Of a DNA stretch of 64,000 nt, positions 30,201 to 42,675 are shown in pieces; position 1 is the first letter of the stretch, and each line of letters starts with the position of its first letter. The position numbers and the translations under genes were made by a program. This stretch comes from Poteriospumella lacustris (taxonomy: Eukaryota > Sar > Chrysophyceae > Chromulinales > Dinobryaceae): positions 1 through 64,000 of the forward strand of contig SMOI01000127.1 in assembly GCA_008000375.1 (NCBI GenBank). The letters run 5' to 3'. The notes beneath the pieces were generated by a model. The model was not told where the DNA came from and ran no database searches. It worked only from the letters and a program-made list of their open reading frames with translations.

Positions 30201-33200
30201 ACAAACCCGTTTCACTTTCGAAATAACACAATTCAAAGCCGGCACAATTGCTCCGCAACCAGGCGGAATCGTCGGAGAAGTCGAACGACAAAATGTACGA
30301 CTGGTGTTGGGTGATACAGGCGCAGAGATTGTAGCCTTCTTCGATGTTGTAGACGTACAACTTGTTGTCGTCCCCGCCAATGCCAATGTACTTCCCATTC
30401 GGCGAATACTTGATTTCCCGCAACCATTTCGAGGAATCACGAGCCTCGTGGCAGATCTCGTAATCCGCCGTGTCAATCACGATCCATTTACCGTCGAACT
30501 GACGATCCATCACTTTGCGAGGACTGCCAAACCCAATCGCGATCTTTTTCCCATCGGGCGAATACGCACAACAACGTGCGGGCATCTCCAAGCCCATCGT
30601 ATTCACACAACGATGACTCGACAGATCCCAGACGCGCAACAACATGTCGTCCCCCACCGTACAGAACTCTTCTTTTGCAGGATTCACCGCCAAACCCCAC
30701 AGTTCTCCGTCTCCTCCGTGTCCTTCCAACAACGCACCGCGATGAATGTTCTCGCCATCCGCGGCAGAGACTTCATAGATCTCGGAGGCCGGCGTCCCAA
30801 AGAGAATACGACCGTTGTCGACGTCCCAGTCGACACAACGCGCATGGTTCACCACCGCGCGAATGTGTTTCAATTCGATGACCAAGCGACACTCCAAGAA
30901 ACGTGTCCAAATCTTCACCACCCCGTCGGTACCCGCCGAACACAACCCATCGGGGGCCGAGGCCAACGCGTTCACGGGGCCATTGTGGCCCTGGACAATG
31001 CTTTCCAACCGATGCGCCAGGAAACGATACAAACTGCCGTCGGTGGTTCCGACGACGACATTGCCACCGATCCATCCCGCACAGAGAAAACCTTGCAACT
31101 TCGCACGATTCGCATAGATCGCGTCTTGGTACTGCAGGTTTTGACCGTGCACCGTCCAGAAACGAATGATTTCTTGGCCACATTCGACCAAGCCGGTGCC
31201 GTTGGGGTTGAAATCCAAGGCGAAGACCTTGTTCGCGAAGGTTTGTGTCGCACAGAGAATGGTTTGGTTCCGCCAGTCGTACAGGGCCATCGAATGCAAG
31301 GCATCCAAGCCAATCGTGGCCAGGTAGCGTCCATCCGACGAAAACCGCACGTGCGACACACCGCGTCGGTGATAGCCACGTAACGTGACGACCGTCCGCA
31401 ACTGCTCGGTACTCCACACGTGAATCTTGGGCACGCGTTGGAAATCACCCGTCGCAATCACGTCGTGGACCTTGTTCACGTGCATACACAAGATCTTTGC
31501 CGTGTGCTCGCGATAAAACCGTTGGGCACGCGTACTTTGGGTCAAAATGACCGCAATGTTCGCGGTAAAGAAGGCGACTTCCCCCTTGGCGGTGTAATGC
31601 ATCGGTTGTCGAGAGATGTCGGTCGTGACGCCGTAGACATATTCCAATTCCAATTGATCTGGTGGCTCGGAATTATCCTCCGCGACGGATTTACTCGGCG
31701 ACACGATCACCTTCTGCCACGGCATCATGTTCTTCGGCTCTTGGATGCCTTCTTCCAGTTCACAGATCGCTTGAATCCGGTAATTGACCGCGTCTTCGTA
31801 CGAGGCCGGTTTCTCCAGTTGTTTTCCGGAAAATTGGGCTTCAGCAATCAACAACGGCGTGGTTCCTTCGACGCGTTTCAAGTCTTCGTTGGGTGCCGAG
31901 TCACAGTCTTTGATTCGCCATTGCAAGATACAGCCATCGGTCTCGCCCAAGGAGAACAAGTACTTGTCGTCACAGGATATGGCGACATTCGTGATGCCCT
32001 TGGCATGGCCCGTGTATTTGGACGTGGCAGCAATGCCCGATTCCAAGAAACACGGATACTGCGACGCGGTCAAGGCGCCACAGCTGTCCCCCATCACAAT
32101 CAAATCTTCCGCACGGGTACGTGCACAGACCATGGGACGCAGGTAACGTTCATCGTCGGGGACCATGCATTGCGTGCCAAAGGAATACACACACGAATTC
32201 GTTTCCCATTTCAATCCCTTGACACTCTTCGGGGCTTGTTGTTGTCCACCGTGTGTTTCCCAGAACAACAACTCCCCGTCCTCGGAGTTACTCATCAAAT
32301 ACGCACCGTTGTTCGAATAATCAATGTGCGTCACCTTGCCCATGTGTCCCCGACAGATGGCATACGTGTGCATCTTCTCGGCGTGGTACAAGTAAATCGC
32401 GCCATCGGCACACGCGACGGCATATCGACTCCCATCGGGCGAGTATTTGATGTCGGTGATCATTTGTTTCGCGTCGCGGGCTTCGTGAATCAACGTCATA
32501 TCCTCGGGGTTGATGAACATAAACGCACCTTCCTTGGGTTCTTCTTGCCCGAGAATACCGGAGCCCACACCGACGAGGACGCCCTGTCCGGTCGCATTGT
32601 ACGCCACACTGTGGGCTTTGCTGTCCAATTCACACAGCCGAAACTGACGGTGCTCCTGGACGTCAAAGACCCGAATCGTACGGTCATCACCGACGGTACA
32701 AATGAATTGCGCTTGATGAGGGTGGGTGGAGATCCCCGCCACCCGCGGGTGGAAATGACCCGCGACGACGGATCCACCGCTGTGCAAGTTACGCCCATCC
32801 ATCGCGTCCATTTCAAAGATTTCACTGGATTGCAGGCCCACCAAGATACGAGAGGTGACTTGGTCGTAGCACAAGGCCACGACGCCGGTTAAAATGGGCC
32901 CCAAGGAAGACACGTTGAATTGGGCAATGATTTCGAGACTGTCGTTCCAGACGAGCACTTTGCCGACGGTACAGGCCGTGACAATACCACTGCCCTTGCC
33001 CACGGTCGCTTGGGCCATGATCGGCGCCGTATGGGCTTTGATGCTGCGCATCCAATTGCGTCCTTCCCAAATTTGCAAAAAGCCACGTTCAGAGCCCGTA
33101 TACACGAGTTCGCCAATGGCGCCAACGATGTAAAACGTTTCTTCTTCCGGTTTGAACGTGCCATTGCCGACCCCGCGGAAACGACGGTATTTCTCTTGAT

Positions 33201-34777
33201 GGGTACGTCGCCAAAACGTCACGTGATGGACACCGCAGGAAGCCAGAATGTCTTCGGTTAAGAAGCGCGCATCATGCACCAGATCAGGTGAGGTACGGGC
33301 CGTATACAGCAATTCCGAGGTACGCCAACGATAAATGGCCATGCTGTGGTACGGATCCATCCCAATCGTCACCAGTTTCTCACGACTGGGGGAGAAATTG
33401 ATGACCGCGATGCCACCGCGATGGAATCCTGTCAAGGTGGAGAGAATTTCCAACGTGGTGGCATCCCAGACATGAATGGTGGGTCGGAATCCACGTTCCC
33501 CACTGGCGACAATGGTCAATGGCGTGGGACCGCCATCGATCTCGGTGTAAATCGCCAACGCCGTGATCAGATCGTAATGGTGATTGAAATGACGTTGTTC
33601 ATGTTTCGCCACATTTTCAATGATGATCAAAGCCGCGGCTGGATAAATGATTTCGCCCACCGCCGAATAGAACAAGTTCTGTCGCGAGGAATGACCGTTG
33701 TAGCCATAGACCCATTCGAGTAACAAATTCTTGGTGGGTTTGGTCGTCTTCATACCCGCACCGCGAATATTGTTCAAGAAAGGCAGTGCCAATTTCCATG
33801 GTTTGTTCGGTCCTGGGCGGTTGTCATTCTCAATCTTGAACATTTCCATGCCACCGAGGGTGGGGTTCATCATCGCTTCGTCCTTCTCGGTGCGGTATTC
33901 TGGCAACGTCGTGATCGGTGGAATGATACGCGTGTTCTGCGAATGGTATTCCATCAAATCGTCGAAGTATTCGATCCAAGCGGTGACATCTGGGCAGCTC
34001 AAGCAAAAGATAACAAACGATTCTCGGTCGACACCGGAGAAAGCGCTGCTCTCGGCACCCGGATGACTCACCAGCTGCACGTTATCGAAGCACAGGCCCA
34101 CGGTATTCTCAATTTCGGACTCCAACGGAGGATCAATGCGACAAATCTTGCAAGCACCAGACATGCAGGAACGGAAGGCCAGAACCATTTCATCGAGCGT
34201 CAGAATGCCGCTTTCATCGAAATCGTACATCGCGAACACAACTGCAAGCGAAAAGAGCGAAAGAAAATGAGAGAAAATGAGAGAAAATGTCGGAAAACCA
34301 CAGCTCCAGTGAGTTTGAAGGGTTCTTACATCGAATCTTTTCTTCTGGGGTCATAGCGGACAGAATGGCTACTCCAGCGATGAACTCCAATGAGTCGACC
34401 AAACGATTCTACGCACAACACCAGGATAAGACGTCGTGAACGGGAAAGAAGCAGTGAATGATTCGCATACCTCATCATCGTCTAATGATCGAAACAAAGC
34501 ATCAATTTCAGGTGCAAGATTGCGCTCAGTGGCTTGAAGATGTTCCATTGTTGCATTCTTCAGAATCTCGTTGAATTCTTCGACAGTCAGTCCGAATCCT
34601 TCCGCAATGTCGTTGAAAGCTGTCCATAACTCGTAAACGCATCTTTTTGGTACTGTATAAACATAGAAAGGAAATGAGATTTCTCAAATGGGTGATCAAT
34701 AGGGGAAGGATTCCATTACAATTAAGAAAGCGAAGGCCACGCTCGGGCAATGCGGCCTTTCCAATTTGTTGTCCCAT
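27219..34777 (-). CDS. EF-hand plus EML-family WD40 protein (2423 residues)
   Basis: Five exons on the minus strand: 34777-34720, 34652-34471, 34408-34330, 34241-28139, 28068-27219, all GT-AG and frame-consistent (7272 bases). The start MGQQIGK is a classic N-myristoylation signal. Residues about 25-130 hold two EF-hand units, the second canonical (YDFDESGILTLDE). The rest is three long beta-propeller modules starting near 280, 968 and 1650, each opening with a HELP-like element (LLLEWVYGYNG, LELEYVYGVTT, LALEHVFAHNQ) and many WD-type strands (YSPDGSRYAVACADGAIYLY). Three tandem modules match EML5/EML6-type microtubule-associated proteins. A calcium-sensing, membrane-linked microtubule or ciliary role is inferred. 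It diverges from the GEP4 gene. Confidence 0.92.
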
Positions 34778-35229
34778 TTCTTTTCACAAAATATGGACAA
34801 GACCTTTCCAAGCCAAAGAATCTCTTTCTAGAGAATGAAAGAAGAGGGTAGTCAACAGGTATCAGTCAAATGCTATTTCGTAGGAATCAAATGTGGTTCG
34901 TTTCTTCTGTTTGTTGTTTCTTTTCAAATCCAAAAGCGACGAAGGCGACACGGCACGCACGTTGGCTTGCCGATGAAACCGCTCTTTGGTGAGAGAGCTT
35001 CTGCGCTTCTGCAGCGTGTGGCCATCCGTCCGTTGCATCCAAAAGGCGTTACAAATTTCTGGCCGCCACTTCTTTCTTCTCGACCATGCAAACTGGATGG
35101 AAACCAATGCAAATGGTCAGAAACTCGGTCGAAGCAAAGAAGGAAGACCACAAAACAACAACCAAAAACAATCTCCATCACTGAAGGCTATCTATTTGTG
35201 TCTTCATGCGTGTATCGTTGTGGGCAAAG
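34778..35229. promoter_or_regulatory. Divergent intergenic region, EML gene and GEP4 gene
   Basis: 452 bases between the EML start codon and the GEP4 start codon. Overlapping short frames on both strands lack protein character. An alternative GEP4 ATG lies at 35206 in frame. Confidence 0.45.
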
Positions 35230-36133
35230 ATGTCGTTGTTAAAGTTGTCGCTTCAGCAGTTCATCAATGTTCCAGGATTGAAAGCACTTGGATTGATCTT
35301 TACCAATCCATCTTATCTCCTTCCTGATTTCCATCTTGAAAATTTGGGACAACTTGATATGCAAAAGCTCAAAGCTGACCACCAAGTCGAGTGCTTAGTG
35401 TTTGACAAGGACAACACGCTGAGCTATTGCTTCGTGGATGAGCCGCATCAGTCAGTGGTGCCCATCATTGCCGAAGCCAACCGAGTGTTTCCCAAAGGCG
35501 TTGCCATTTTGTCGAACTCTGCAGGCACTCTCGATGATGATAATTACAAAATGGCGATCGCCTCTGAACGTGCCATTGGTCTCCCCGTTATTCGCCATCG
35601 CGTGAAGAAGCCTGGCTGCTTGCCCGAGGTGAGTATCGATGACTACACGGCGGCCACCAACGCGAAAGCTGTTAAACGTTAATGGTGAGTGACTTTCCTA
35701 CAGGTTTTGCAGCATTTTGAGAAGGAGTTGAATCGCCCCATCGGTCCCGAGCAGATCTGTGTCATCGGTAAGCTCTACGCACCGTTTTCGCTTGGTTCAC
35801 GAATCGGTCATGCTTGACACTGTGATCCATTCCATTCTTTCCTTCCAGGTGACCGTTTAATGACGGATATCGTCTTTGCTAATCAATACGGAATGAAGTC
35901 AGTGCTGGTGGAGCCGCTCACATATGTTCGTGATCATCCAGCGGCGGTAGTGATTCGGTAAGTCCAGCGTTGCCATGAGCATACATGTCCCTTCGGATGC
36001 CATTTTAACCATGAACCACCTTGATATGGCACATAGGATATTGGAGGTGAAGATTTTGTTGCCATTCATTCGCTTCTTTCTGAAATTGATCGGTTCGAAG
36101 CGGCCGAACAAACCCAGTTTTCCCAACAAATAA
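35230..36133 (+). CDS. GEP4-type phosphatidylglycerophosphatase (HAD family)
   Basis: Four exons: 35230-35628, 35704-35767, 35849-35957, 36037-36133 (222 residues). HAD motif I is FDKDNTLSY (Asp59, Asp61), matching the LDKDN motif of yeast Gep4; motif II is ILSNSAGT; the lysine motif is RVKKPGC; and the acidic motif is GDRLMTD. The N-terminus (MSLLKLSLQQFINVPG) is amphipathic, as in Gep4. Gep4 dephosphorylates phosphatidylglycerol phosphate on the mitochondrial matrix side, making phosphatidylglycerol for cardiolipin. In a plastid-bearing cell the product could also feed thylakoid phosphatidylglycerol, but no plastid signal is seen here. It is convergent with CCDC22. Confidence 0.9.
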
Positions 36134-36313
36134 ACCACGCGGAGTACAGTTCTACACCAGCGAGGTGATGTAAACCAGGGGGGTAATTGAAGCTAGAACA
36201 TTACATCTCTTTCCTCTTTCTCTATCACCAAAGACAGCCAGCCATGATTCACAGGGACCGTCAGTCGATGTCGTTTGTTCTTCGTCGCTCTCGACGCGCA
36301 GACGGCTACCACT
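36134..36313. other. Convergent 3' spacer
   Basis: 180 bases between GEP4 and CCDC22 stop codons. No gene seen. Confidence 0.5.
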
Positions 36314-38562
36314 TTATTTGCCCGCCATTTGCTTGACCTGCAACAACAATTGAGCGTTTTCCTTGGCCACGGCATCCAAATCGGCTTGGATACGATCGAA
36401 GTTATACGAGGACACGCGGGCTTGTTCTTGATCAATCTTCGTTTCCAAATCGCGGACCGCCTTATCGGTGTTGCCAATGCCCGTCACCGTTTGAATCAAC
36501 ATTTCGAAATGCGAGCGCATCAATTTCAAGCGACGGTAGGTATCAATCATCACTGGATCGTTCTTATCCGACGCGGACTATATACAGCAATGTAGGCAAA
36601 CAGAGAAGGAAGAGGGGCATCGGTCAGTGCGCCGTTCGAATAAATAGAGCAGCGGCGGCAGCTCAACGTACCCCGAAGATCAACTCTTCCGTCACTGCAT
36701 CGGATCGATGCAAGGTACTCGAGTTCTGGTTGATCGTCTTCTGAATATCACGAATATCCGACGTGATTTTCTCGATTTCCTTGTTTTGTTTGGCGATCGA
36801 CGAGGTGATGTCCATGATACGGTGCGTGTACAAGGCGCGATTCAAGTTCTTGGGCAGTTTCGCACGTTCTTCGTTCAACAATTGGGCACGTTCTTGTTTG
36901 TCCTTCAGATCGTGGATCATGGGCACCATCAGATCTTTGTATTTCTTGATCTCTTCGATCATCGTCGTGATTTTATTCAAACGATTCGCCTTGCGACGCT
37001 CACGCGTGTCAATGTCGTCTTCCAACGGGGCACGCACCGCGTCCCATTCCGATTGCAAGGCACGCAACCGTTCGCCCCCTTTGTCACAAATCGCTTGTAG
37101 CTTGGCAATGTTCTCCGCGGCGGAAGGAATCAATTCCAAGGCTTTCTTGCGGACAATGCATTCCTTTTCCAATTCTTCGGTCGATGCTTGCAGTTTCTTC
37201 AGTTCTGCCTCCAGCGTGTCCACCTGCGACGCGTAGTTGACTTCCTTCGCGTCTTCACTTTCCAGGAATTCTTGTATTTCTTGGATCTCTTGCTTCAATA
37301 CCTGCAATTCGGCTTGACGTTTCGCTTCTTCGGCTTCCAACATCGCCTTTCGTTCTTGGGGCGTCAACGTCACCGGTGCGGCCACATCGACACTGGCAGA
37401 ATCCGCCGAGCCCGCTTCACCAGCGCCGATACCAGAGGAGGAGACTCCTCCTCCCACAGCGACACCAATTGCACCAATGCCCGTGGATTCACCGGCTTCT
37501 TGTGAGAACACCGTCGCATGGGCAAAACGGGTGGAGCGGCCGTTGTCCTCCTCTTTCGATGCTACACGACGCGCGATCAACGACACACCTCGTTACACAA
37601 GAACACACGCGTGCATCAGAGGGAGAAAATGTACCTTTATCACCCGCCTCGGAGATGTTCGCAATCAACTCCTGCAAAGACATGTTCATCTGCGTCGAGG
37701 CCTTGTCCTCTGCGCTACCAGCGTCGCCGCCTAAAGCAGCACCGCCTTGTCCAGCCACTGCGCCACGTTTCTTCTCCACCGCTTTCAAACTGGCAAGAAC
37801 CTTTTGTGCCAATACATCTCTGGCCGTGGACGCATCTTCTCCACCCGTAGCATCCGCTCCAGACTTGCTGATCAAATACTTACGGTTCACTTCTTCCGCA
37901 CGACGGGCGTCTTGAACCTTCTGTTGCGCATGCTTGCTCAGAAGAGACGACGAGAAATTGGTCGATCCTGAGGAACTGAATGGAACGCGATGGTAAATGT
38001 TGCGCAATGGCTTGCCGGATTGACAGAAATGAACTTTCCACAAGCTTTTCTGCCATTGCTGCAGCGCCTTGTTGATGTTGCGATTCATGAGTGCGTTCGC
38101 ACCCAGCAGTTCTTCCGTTCCCTCATCAACAGAACGAGGAATCTTTTCCATCAACCACTTTAACAAGTCTCTGGTTTGATGTTCCACCGGATACAACAAT
38201 TGATTGTAACCACATTCACCCAGAAATCCAAGGTCTTTGATTTTCAGCGAGATATCTGTGCAAATTCTGTGACGAACCGCAATGTTTTGGGGAAGAGCAG
38301 TGGCCACCTGTCGTGAAACCACAAGAGAAAGAAAAAATGTATCACCACCATCTAAGGTTAGAGCAGACTGGTACGATCACCCTCATGTCGCTCGACTTAC
38401 CTTGATTTCTCCATCACTGATCAGCAGCAACGACTTCGCGATGATTTCGATCAATAGCTCGGCAGAAATTTGGCTAACTTTCACAATATTAGCAGGGATT
38501 TCATAGCCCAACTGACGATATGACAAAAACAAAATCTCGTCTCCTTCGTTGCCTTGCTCCAT
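36314..38562 (-). CDS. CCDC22: CCDC22 homolog (CCC complex)
   Basis: Four exons: 38562-38401, 38307-37635, 37561-36672, 36577-36314 (1989 bases, 662 residues). The first 110 residues form the calponin-homology-like NN domain (ILFLSYRQLGYEIPANIV, then LGFLGECGYNQLLYPVE and RDLLKWLMEKIPRS). The C-terminal half is a long coiled coil with the family signatures LIPSAAENIAKLQ, YTHRIMDITSSIAKQNKEI and VTEELIFG. CCDC22 pairs with CCDC93 and COMMD proteins in the CCC complex, which works with Retriever and WASH to recycle cargo from endosomes. No partner gene lies nearby. Start chosen as the first ATG after the promoter gap, giving the normal N-terminus. Confidence 0.93.
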
Positions 38563-39061
38563 TGTTTACGACAGACAGCAAGTACGCTTACCAAGCAGAC
38601 AGAATATCCAAATACGTTTCTTACGATACCAACGACGTACGTCCCGACAGAAACTCCACCCAATTTTTTGTGTGGATATTTCACCTGGAGAGTCTTATGT
38701 GTGCACGTTGCTTACACACCTTGGATAATTGATAGCGCTGTCGATCTGGCACTTGATTCGGATTGGCTTGCTTCGTGGCGGATCTGCTGCGGATGCCTGC
38801 TGGATCGTCATCGTCATCACGTCGACTGCAGCTGCTGCAGCAGCAGCAGCGGCGGCGCGGCGGCGGTTGTTGCAGCGCAGCGGTCGCCTGCGCACGAGAA
38901 GCGAATCTGTTGCCGTCGCCCAGGAAAAGCAACACCACATCCCAATCACTTTTTGGTAGAATTTACAGTGATTACTGTAGCGTTGATTGAATAATAGTAC
39001 GTCGCCAAATAATTGCTCTGTAATTTTTTTCTTTCCGGGAGAGAAAAACACGAAGGAAAAC
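38563..39061. promoter_or_regulatory. Divergent intergenic region with GCA/GCG repeats
   Basis: About 500 bases between CCDC22 and the RING gene. A CTGCAGCAGCAGCAGCGG stretch with GCGGCGGCG follows at about 38826-38870. No gene seen. Confidence 0.45.
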
Positions 39062-39679
39062 ATGAGTCAGTTACCGTCGTATGTATCATCATCGTCAGCA
39101 GCATCCTCCTCAGCCGCGGCAAGGATGGATGAAGCATCGGAAAGTAAATATAACAGTACCTTGGCGGATCATGATGTTGCCTTTTCGTGCAATATCTGCT
39201 TGGAAGGTGTCAAGGATCGTGATCCCGTTGTCACACAATGCGGTCACTTGTACTGTTGGCCGTGTTTATACCGTTGGTTGCATGCTCGTCATGGGGATGG
39301 GACATGCCCTGTTTGTAAAGCCAATGTGAGTCAAGAAAACGTGATTCCTATTTTCATTCGTGGATCAACGACCGATCCACGTCACAAACCCAACGCCGAG
39401 AATATTCCTAGCCGACCACAAGCACATCGCCCTGAACCAACACTAGACACGGCTCATGGTGGACAACAAGGTTTTGCGGGTGCCTTCAATCAACAATTTG
39501 GTGGAGCTTCCTTTGCCGCTGGATTCGGATTTTTTCCGTCGCTGTTCGGCTTGCAGTTTCAAAGTTTTGCACCGGGAGCATCACAAATCGATGAAGAAGA
39601 AGAACAGCATCGGAGGTATTTGTCACGGGTTCTTCTCTTATTGGGAATCAGTGTGATGATTTGCTTGCTCTTTTTCTAA
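39062..39679 (+). CDS. RNF5/RNF185-like tail-anchored RING E3 ligase
   Basis: 205 residues, single exon, ATG at 39062. After a Ser-rich start, a C3HC4 RING is complete: Cys43, Cys46, Cys60, His62, Cys65, Cys68, Cys82, Cys85, with the signature CNICLEGV and QCGHLYCWPCLYRWL. A Pro/Gln/Phe-rich middle precedes a single C-terminal membrane span (LSRVLLLLGISVMICLLFF), so it is tail-anchored. This layout matches RMA1/RNF5/RNF185 ligases, which ubiquitinate misfolded proteins for ER-associated degradation. It diverges from CCDC22. Confidence 0.92.
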   Translation: MSQLPSYVSSSSAASSSAAARMDEASESKYNSTLADHDVAFSCNICLEGVKDRDPVVTQCGHLYCWPCLYRWLHARHGDGTCPVCKANVSQENVIPIFIRGSTTDPRHKPNAENIPSRPQAHRPEPTLDTAHGGQQGFAGAFNQQFGGASFAAGFGFFPSLFGLQFQSFAPGASQIDEEEEQHRRYLSRVLLLLGISVMICLLFF

Positions 39680-40521
39680 CCCCTCGATGCCAGTGAATCC
39701 TCTGTCGTCTTGTACATACACTGTTCACCTCCTCCCGTGCCAACACCGCCAAGGAAAGCACGATCATTTGTCGTTATCTTTACTGGTGGGTTTTGGGTTG
39801 TTTGTTGATCGCAAGGTTGCGTCGTCCCTATCGATGCTGCATTGGTAGTTTTTTTTTCATGGCGTGCTGCCGACGCTTCACGTTGGTGGAGAGTATCTTC
39901 ATCGTTCATTCGTCACTGATGGATATGCTGTTCACACGTTCGTTTCTGTATGCACACACACACGTTCAGCCTCTCTGGTTTATATTTTGTTTTTGCGAGG
40001 GCTCAACCAGTCACAATACTTCATCTTCGTCCCTCTTCCTGGCGCCTCTGTCTTTCGGCTCGTCTCTCTTCGCGAGTTGTTGTACAAAACAAAACAAAAA
40101 AGTTCACCGGCCCCCCTCTGCTACCTCATCCATTAACCATTAGAAATCGCCGCTGTATAATAACGTAAGTCATCTATATCCACCGTACGCCACCACCTCC
40201 ACCACCACCACCTCCACCACCGCAGACCTCCACCCACCGTACAGACAGAGAAGCGCTTTCGGGACTCCGATTGGATGGTTGACGACTTAGATAAAGTTAT
40301 ATTGTATGTATGTGTGTGCAGTTCTTATGTTAAAAGCAGAAACAAAACAAAAATGAATTATCGCTACGACTATCGATACGCGTGACGGCGCACTCGACCA
40401 CCAGGGTCAAGACCCAAAACGAAACGGACACACAGCCGTCATCGTACGGTGCACGGTGTGTGTCACGCGACGTATATGTATGCATCGGTGGCTGCTTCGG
40501 CTGGCTGGAGGGTAAGAGTAT
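39680..40521. other. Convergent spacer of 842 bases
   Basis: 3' ends of the RING and RWD genes. Holds a CCACCACCTCC-type purine/pyrimidine repeat at about 40188-40235 and AC-rich runs near 39952-39964. Several short open frames are not protein-like. No RNA gene recognised. Confidence 0.5.
40188..40235 (+). repeat. CCACCACCT imperfect tandem repeat
   Basis: A run of CCACC and CCT units in the convergent spacer, polypyrimidine-like, and about 48 bases long. Confidence 0.75.
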
Positions 40522-42019
40522 TTACATACCCATCATATCGGATACCTGAGAAATGGCAACACAAAAGACATAAACAAAGCGTTAGCGACAGCCGCCCCAC
40601 AGCAACCACACACAGCAGACGACTTACATCACTGATTTCGCGCTTGCGTGCTTCCTTGTTCTGCCAGGCTTTCTCCAATTGCTTGTAATCTTCGGGCCAA
40701 TCTGGATGCCAAATACGACGGGTACATGCCGGACATTGACGCACAAACGGTGGTGTCGTCAACCAATCGTTCAGACAGTTCCAATGCAACCAGTGTCCAC
40801 AGAAGGCACGCAACGGTCTTCGTTCACTACGTCCATTCTTTAACGCTTCGTTCTCAGGATCGGCAGGTAACACCGGCTTTTGACAGGCTTGGCAAGGTTC
40901 AGCCGGCATTTTCACGGCAAAATCTTCCACCAGATATTTCGCCGCGGCGAACAACGACGGCTGCGCGGTTTCAGACACTTTGCACTTCAACAATTCTTTC
41001 ATTTCGTTTTGTTCTTCTTCCAACAAACGACGTGCTTCTTCTTGATCGGCTTCAGATTCTGCCCGGGCCAAACGACGAAGATCTTTACGTGCTTCACGAC
41101 GTTCTGCGTTGACTTCTTTGAAATATTTCTTCGAGTCCGACGCCTGTGTCGCCGCTCGGAGATCCGACATTTGCTTCAACACGTTCACGTCATGCTTCAT
41201 ACTCTTCAAGCTGCTCACCGTGATTTTCGCTTGACGATCACTGGATTGGGAACCTTTCGCTGGTGGCAAATTCGCTGGATTCGTCACCGATGCGGCTTGT
41301 TCTGGGGAGAAACCCGCTTCACATCGACGAACGATTTCTTCGGCTTGCGACTTGAACATGTTCTGAATGTCGTACGGATAACTAGACGCGACGAATTCAA
41401 TCTGAACACCTTCTTCCGGATACGAATAAGGAACCTTCAAACGCATGTTCTGTCGGTAATTGCCGGCGCCCACACGAATGGAGATCAAACCTTCCTTCTC
41501 ATCGACACCAATTTGCCCTTTGCCTTCGACCAAACCCGCCACTTGCTTCATTTCTTTCCAGCAGGGAATGAACAAGTTGCTTTGGATAAATTTGTACAAT
41601 TGATCATAGATGATGGTGAATTGAGCCTTGCCACGATGCTCCGCCGCTTTGTCCATGCATTCCTTCTCCTTGTTACGCAACAACGGCATGGGCAAGGTAG
41701 GACTCGAAATCTCAACGATGGGCGGGATATTCGGATATTCATCGACAAATTGCACACGCAACTGCACTCTGGCATAAGCCGTACGAATAATCACGACCGT
41801 AATGAAGTCACGATTGTCGGCAATGACGGCAGCAGGAGCAATGCAGGTGCGAACAAAGGTCAAGTCCTCGTCGATGGCCAAGCTACGAGGATCAGTCGGG
41901 CGCACCTCAGCAGGGGTAGCTTCCAACGTCGTTGACTCCACAGCTTGCGCAAGTTCAGTCACCTCGGCAGGTGCCTCAGCAACAGGAGCTGCCGCCGCTT
42001 CTTCAGCAAACGACGACAT
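40522..42019 (-). CDS. RWD-domain protein with C-terminal RING-type finger
   Basis: Two exons: 42019-40628 and 40545-40522, spliced over an 82-base intron, giving 471 residues. After an Ala/Glu-rich start, an RWD-like fold covers about 45-155 (VQLRVQFVDEYPNIPPIVEISS), followed by a second region with SYPEEGVQIEFVASSYPY. A helical, basic middle (EVNAERREARKDLRRLARAE) follows. The C-terminus has a RING-like finger: CQACQKP, then a long loop, FCGHWLHWNCLNDWL and CPACTRRIW. RWD plus RING suggests a ubiquitin ligase that binds an E2, acting in the cytosol. The second exon encodes only VSDMMGM. No exact family name is claimed. Confidence 0.8.
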
Positions 42020-42289
42020 TTTTCTCTTTCTCGCCTACAATCGATTCCAACGATGGGCCACAACAACTACAGACTGCTATACTCAAGCCTGTAGCGAAAG
42101 AGAAAATATCTGCTGAACGTTCAACTCGAGTCGCAACAAACTCGTCTTCTTCTTTTACGAATACGTCGTCCACTGTCGCCGCAGGTGGCAAGGAATGGAT
42201 GGACAGAGCGTGGCGGACGGACGACCGACGGTGTGTGCGATCTCTCTCACAGACACCATAGTGACACTAAATCTGTAACCGACGATCGA

Positions 42290-42323
<34 letters not shown>

Positions 42324-42675
42324 AACTGCTGCTGAGATGGTCTCTAAGCAAGCGACACCGCTTGAATAAACGACATGTATGTAGCACGTGTTCGATTAAA
42401 ATAGAAAACACACATCTTCGTGCATTGTACCGGTTATGGAGGTTGTGTAAGGTGATCTCATTTTTCTAAGGTGATTTCGCGTTATTAAACTCGCTTGCTG
42501 AACCTGTGACCCCTTCCCGCACTCCAACGCGTACTGACACCGATGACGAACGGCTTGGAAGGACGGTTGTAAACTCTTGTTAGTTTTCGATGTTATACTT
42601 ATAAGTCAAAGTAAAGGAATGTTAGAAGTGTAGCGGATCCTATTTTATGTACAAGTGCTGCATCCAGCCCGTCGC
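42020..42675. other. Intergenic with CTG microsatellite
   Basis: Promoter side of the RWD-RING gene and 3' side of the RhoGAP-like gene. A (CTG)n run spans about 42290-42336. No gene seen. Confidence 0.5.
42290..42336 (+). repeat. (CTG)n microsatellite
   Basis: About 14 CTG units with one CAA interruption near the end, outside coding sequence. Confidence 0.9.

Noticed and set aside
34862-35205. Open frames on both strands between the EML and GEP4 genes as a small gene
   Set aside because: They overlap each other, lack protein-like composition and sit exactly where two promoters are expected.
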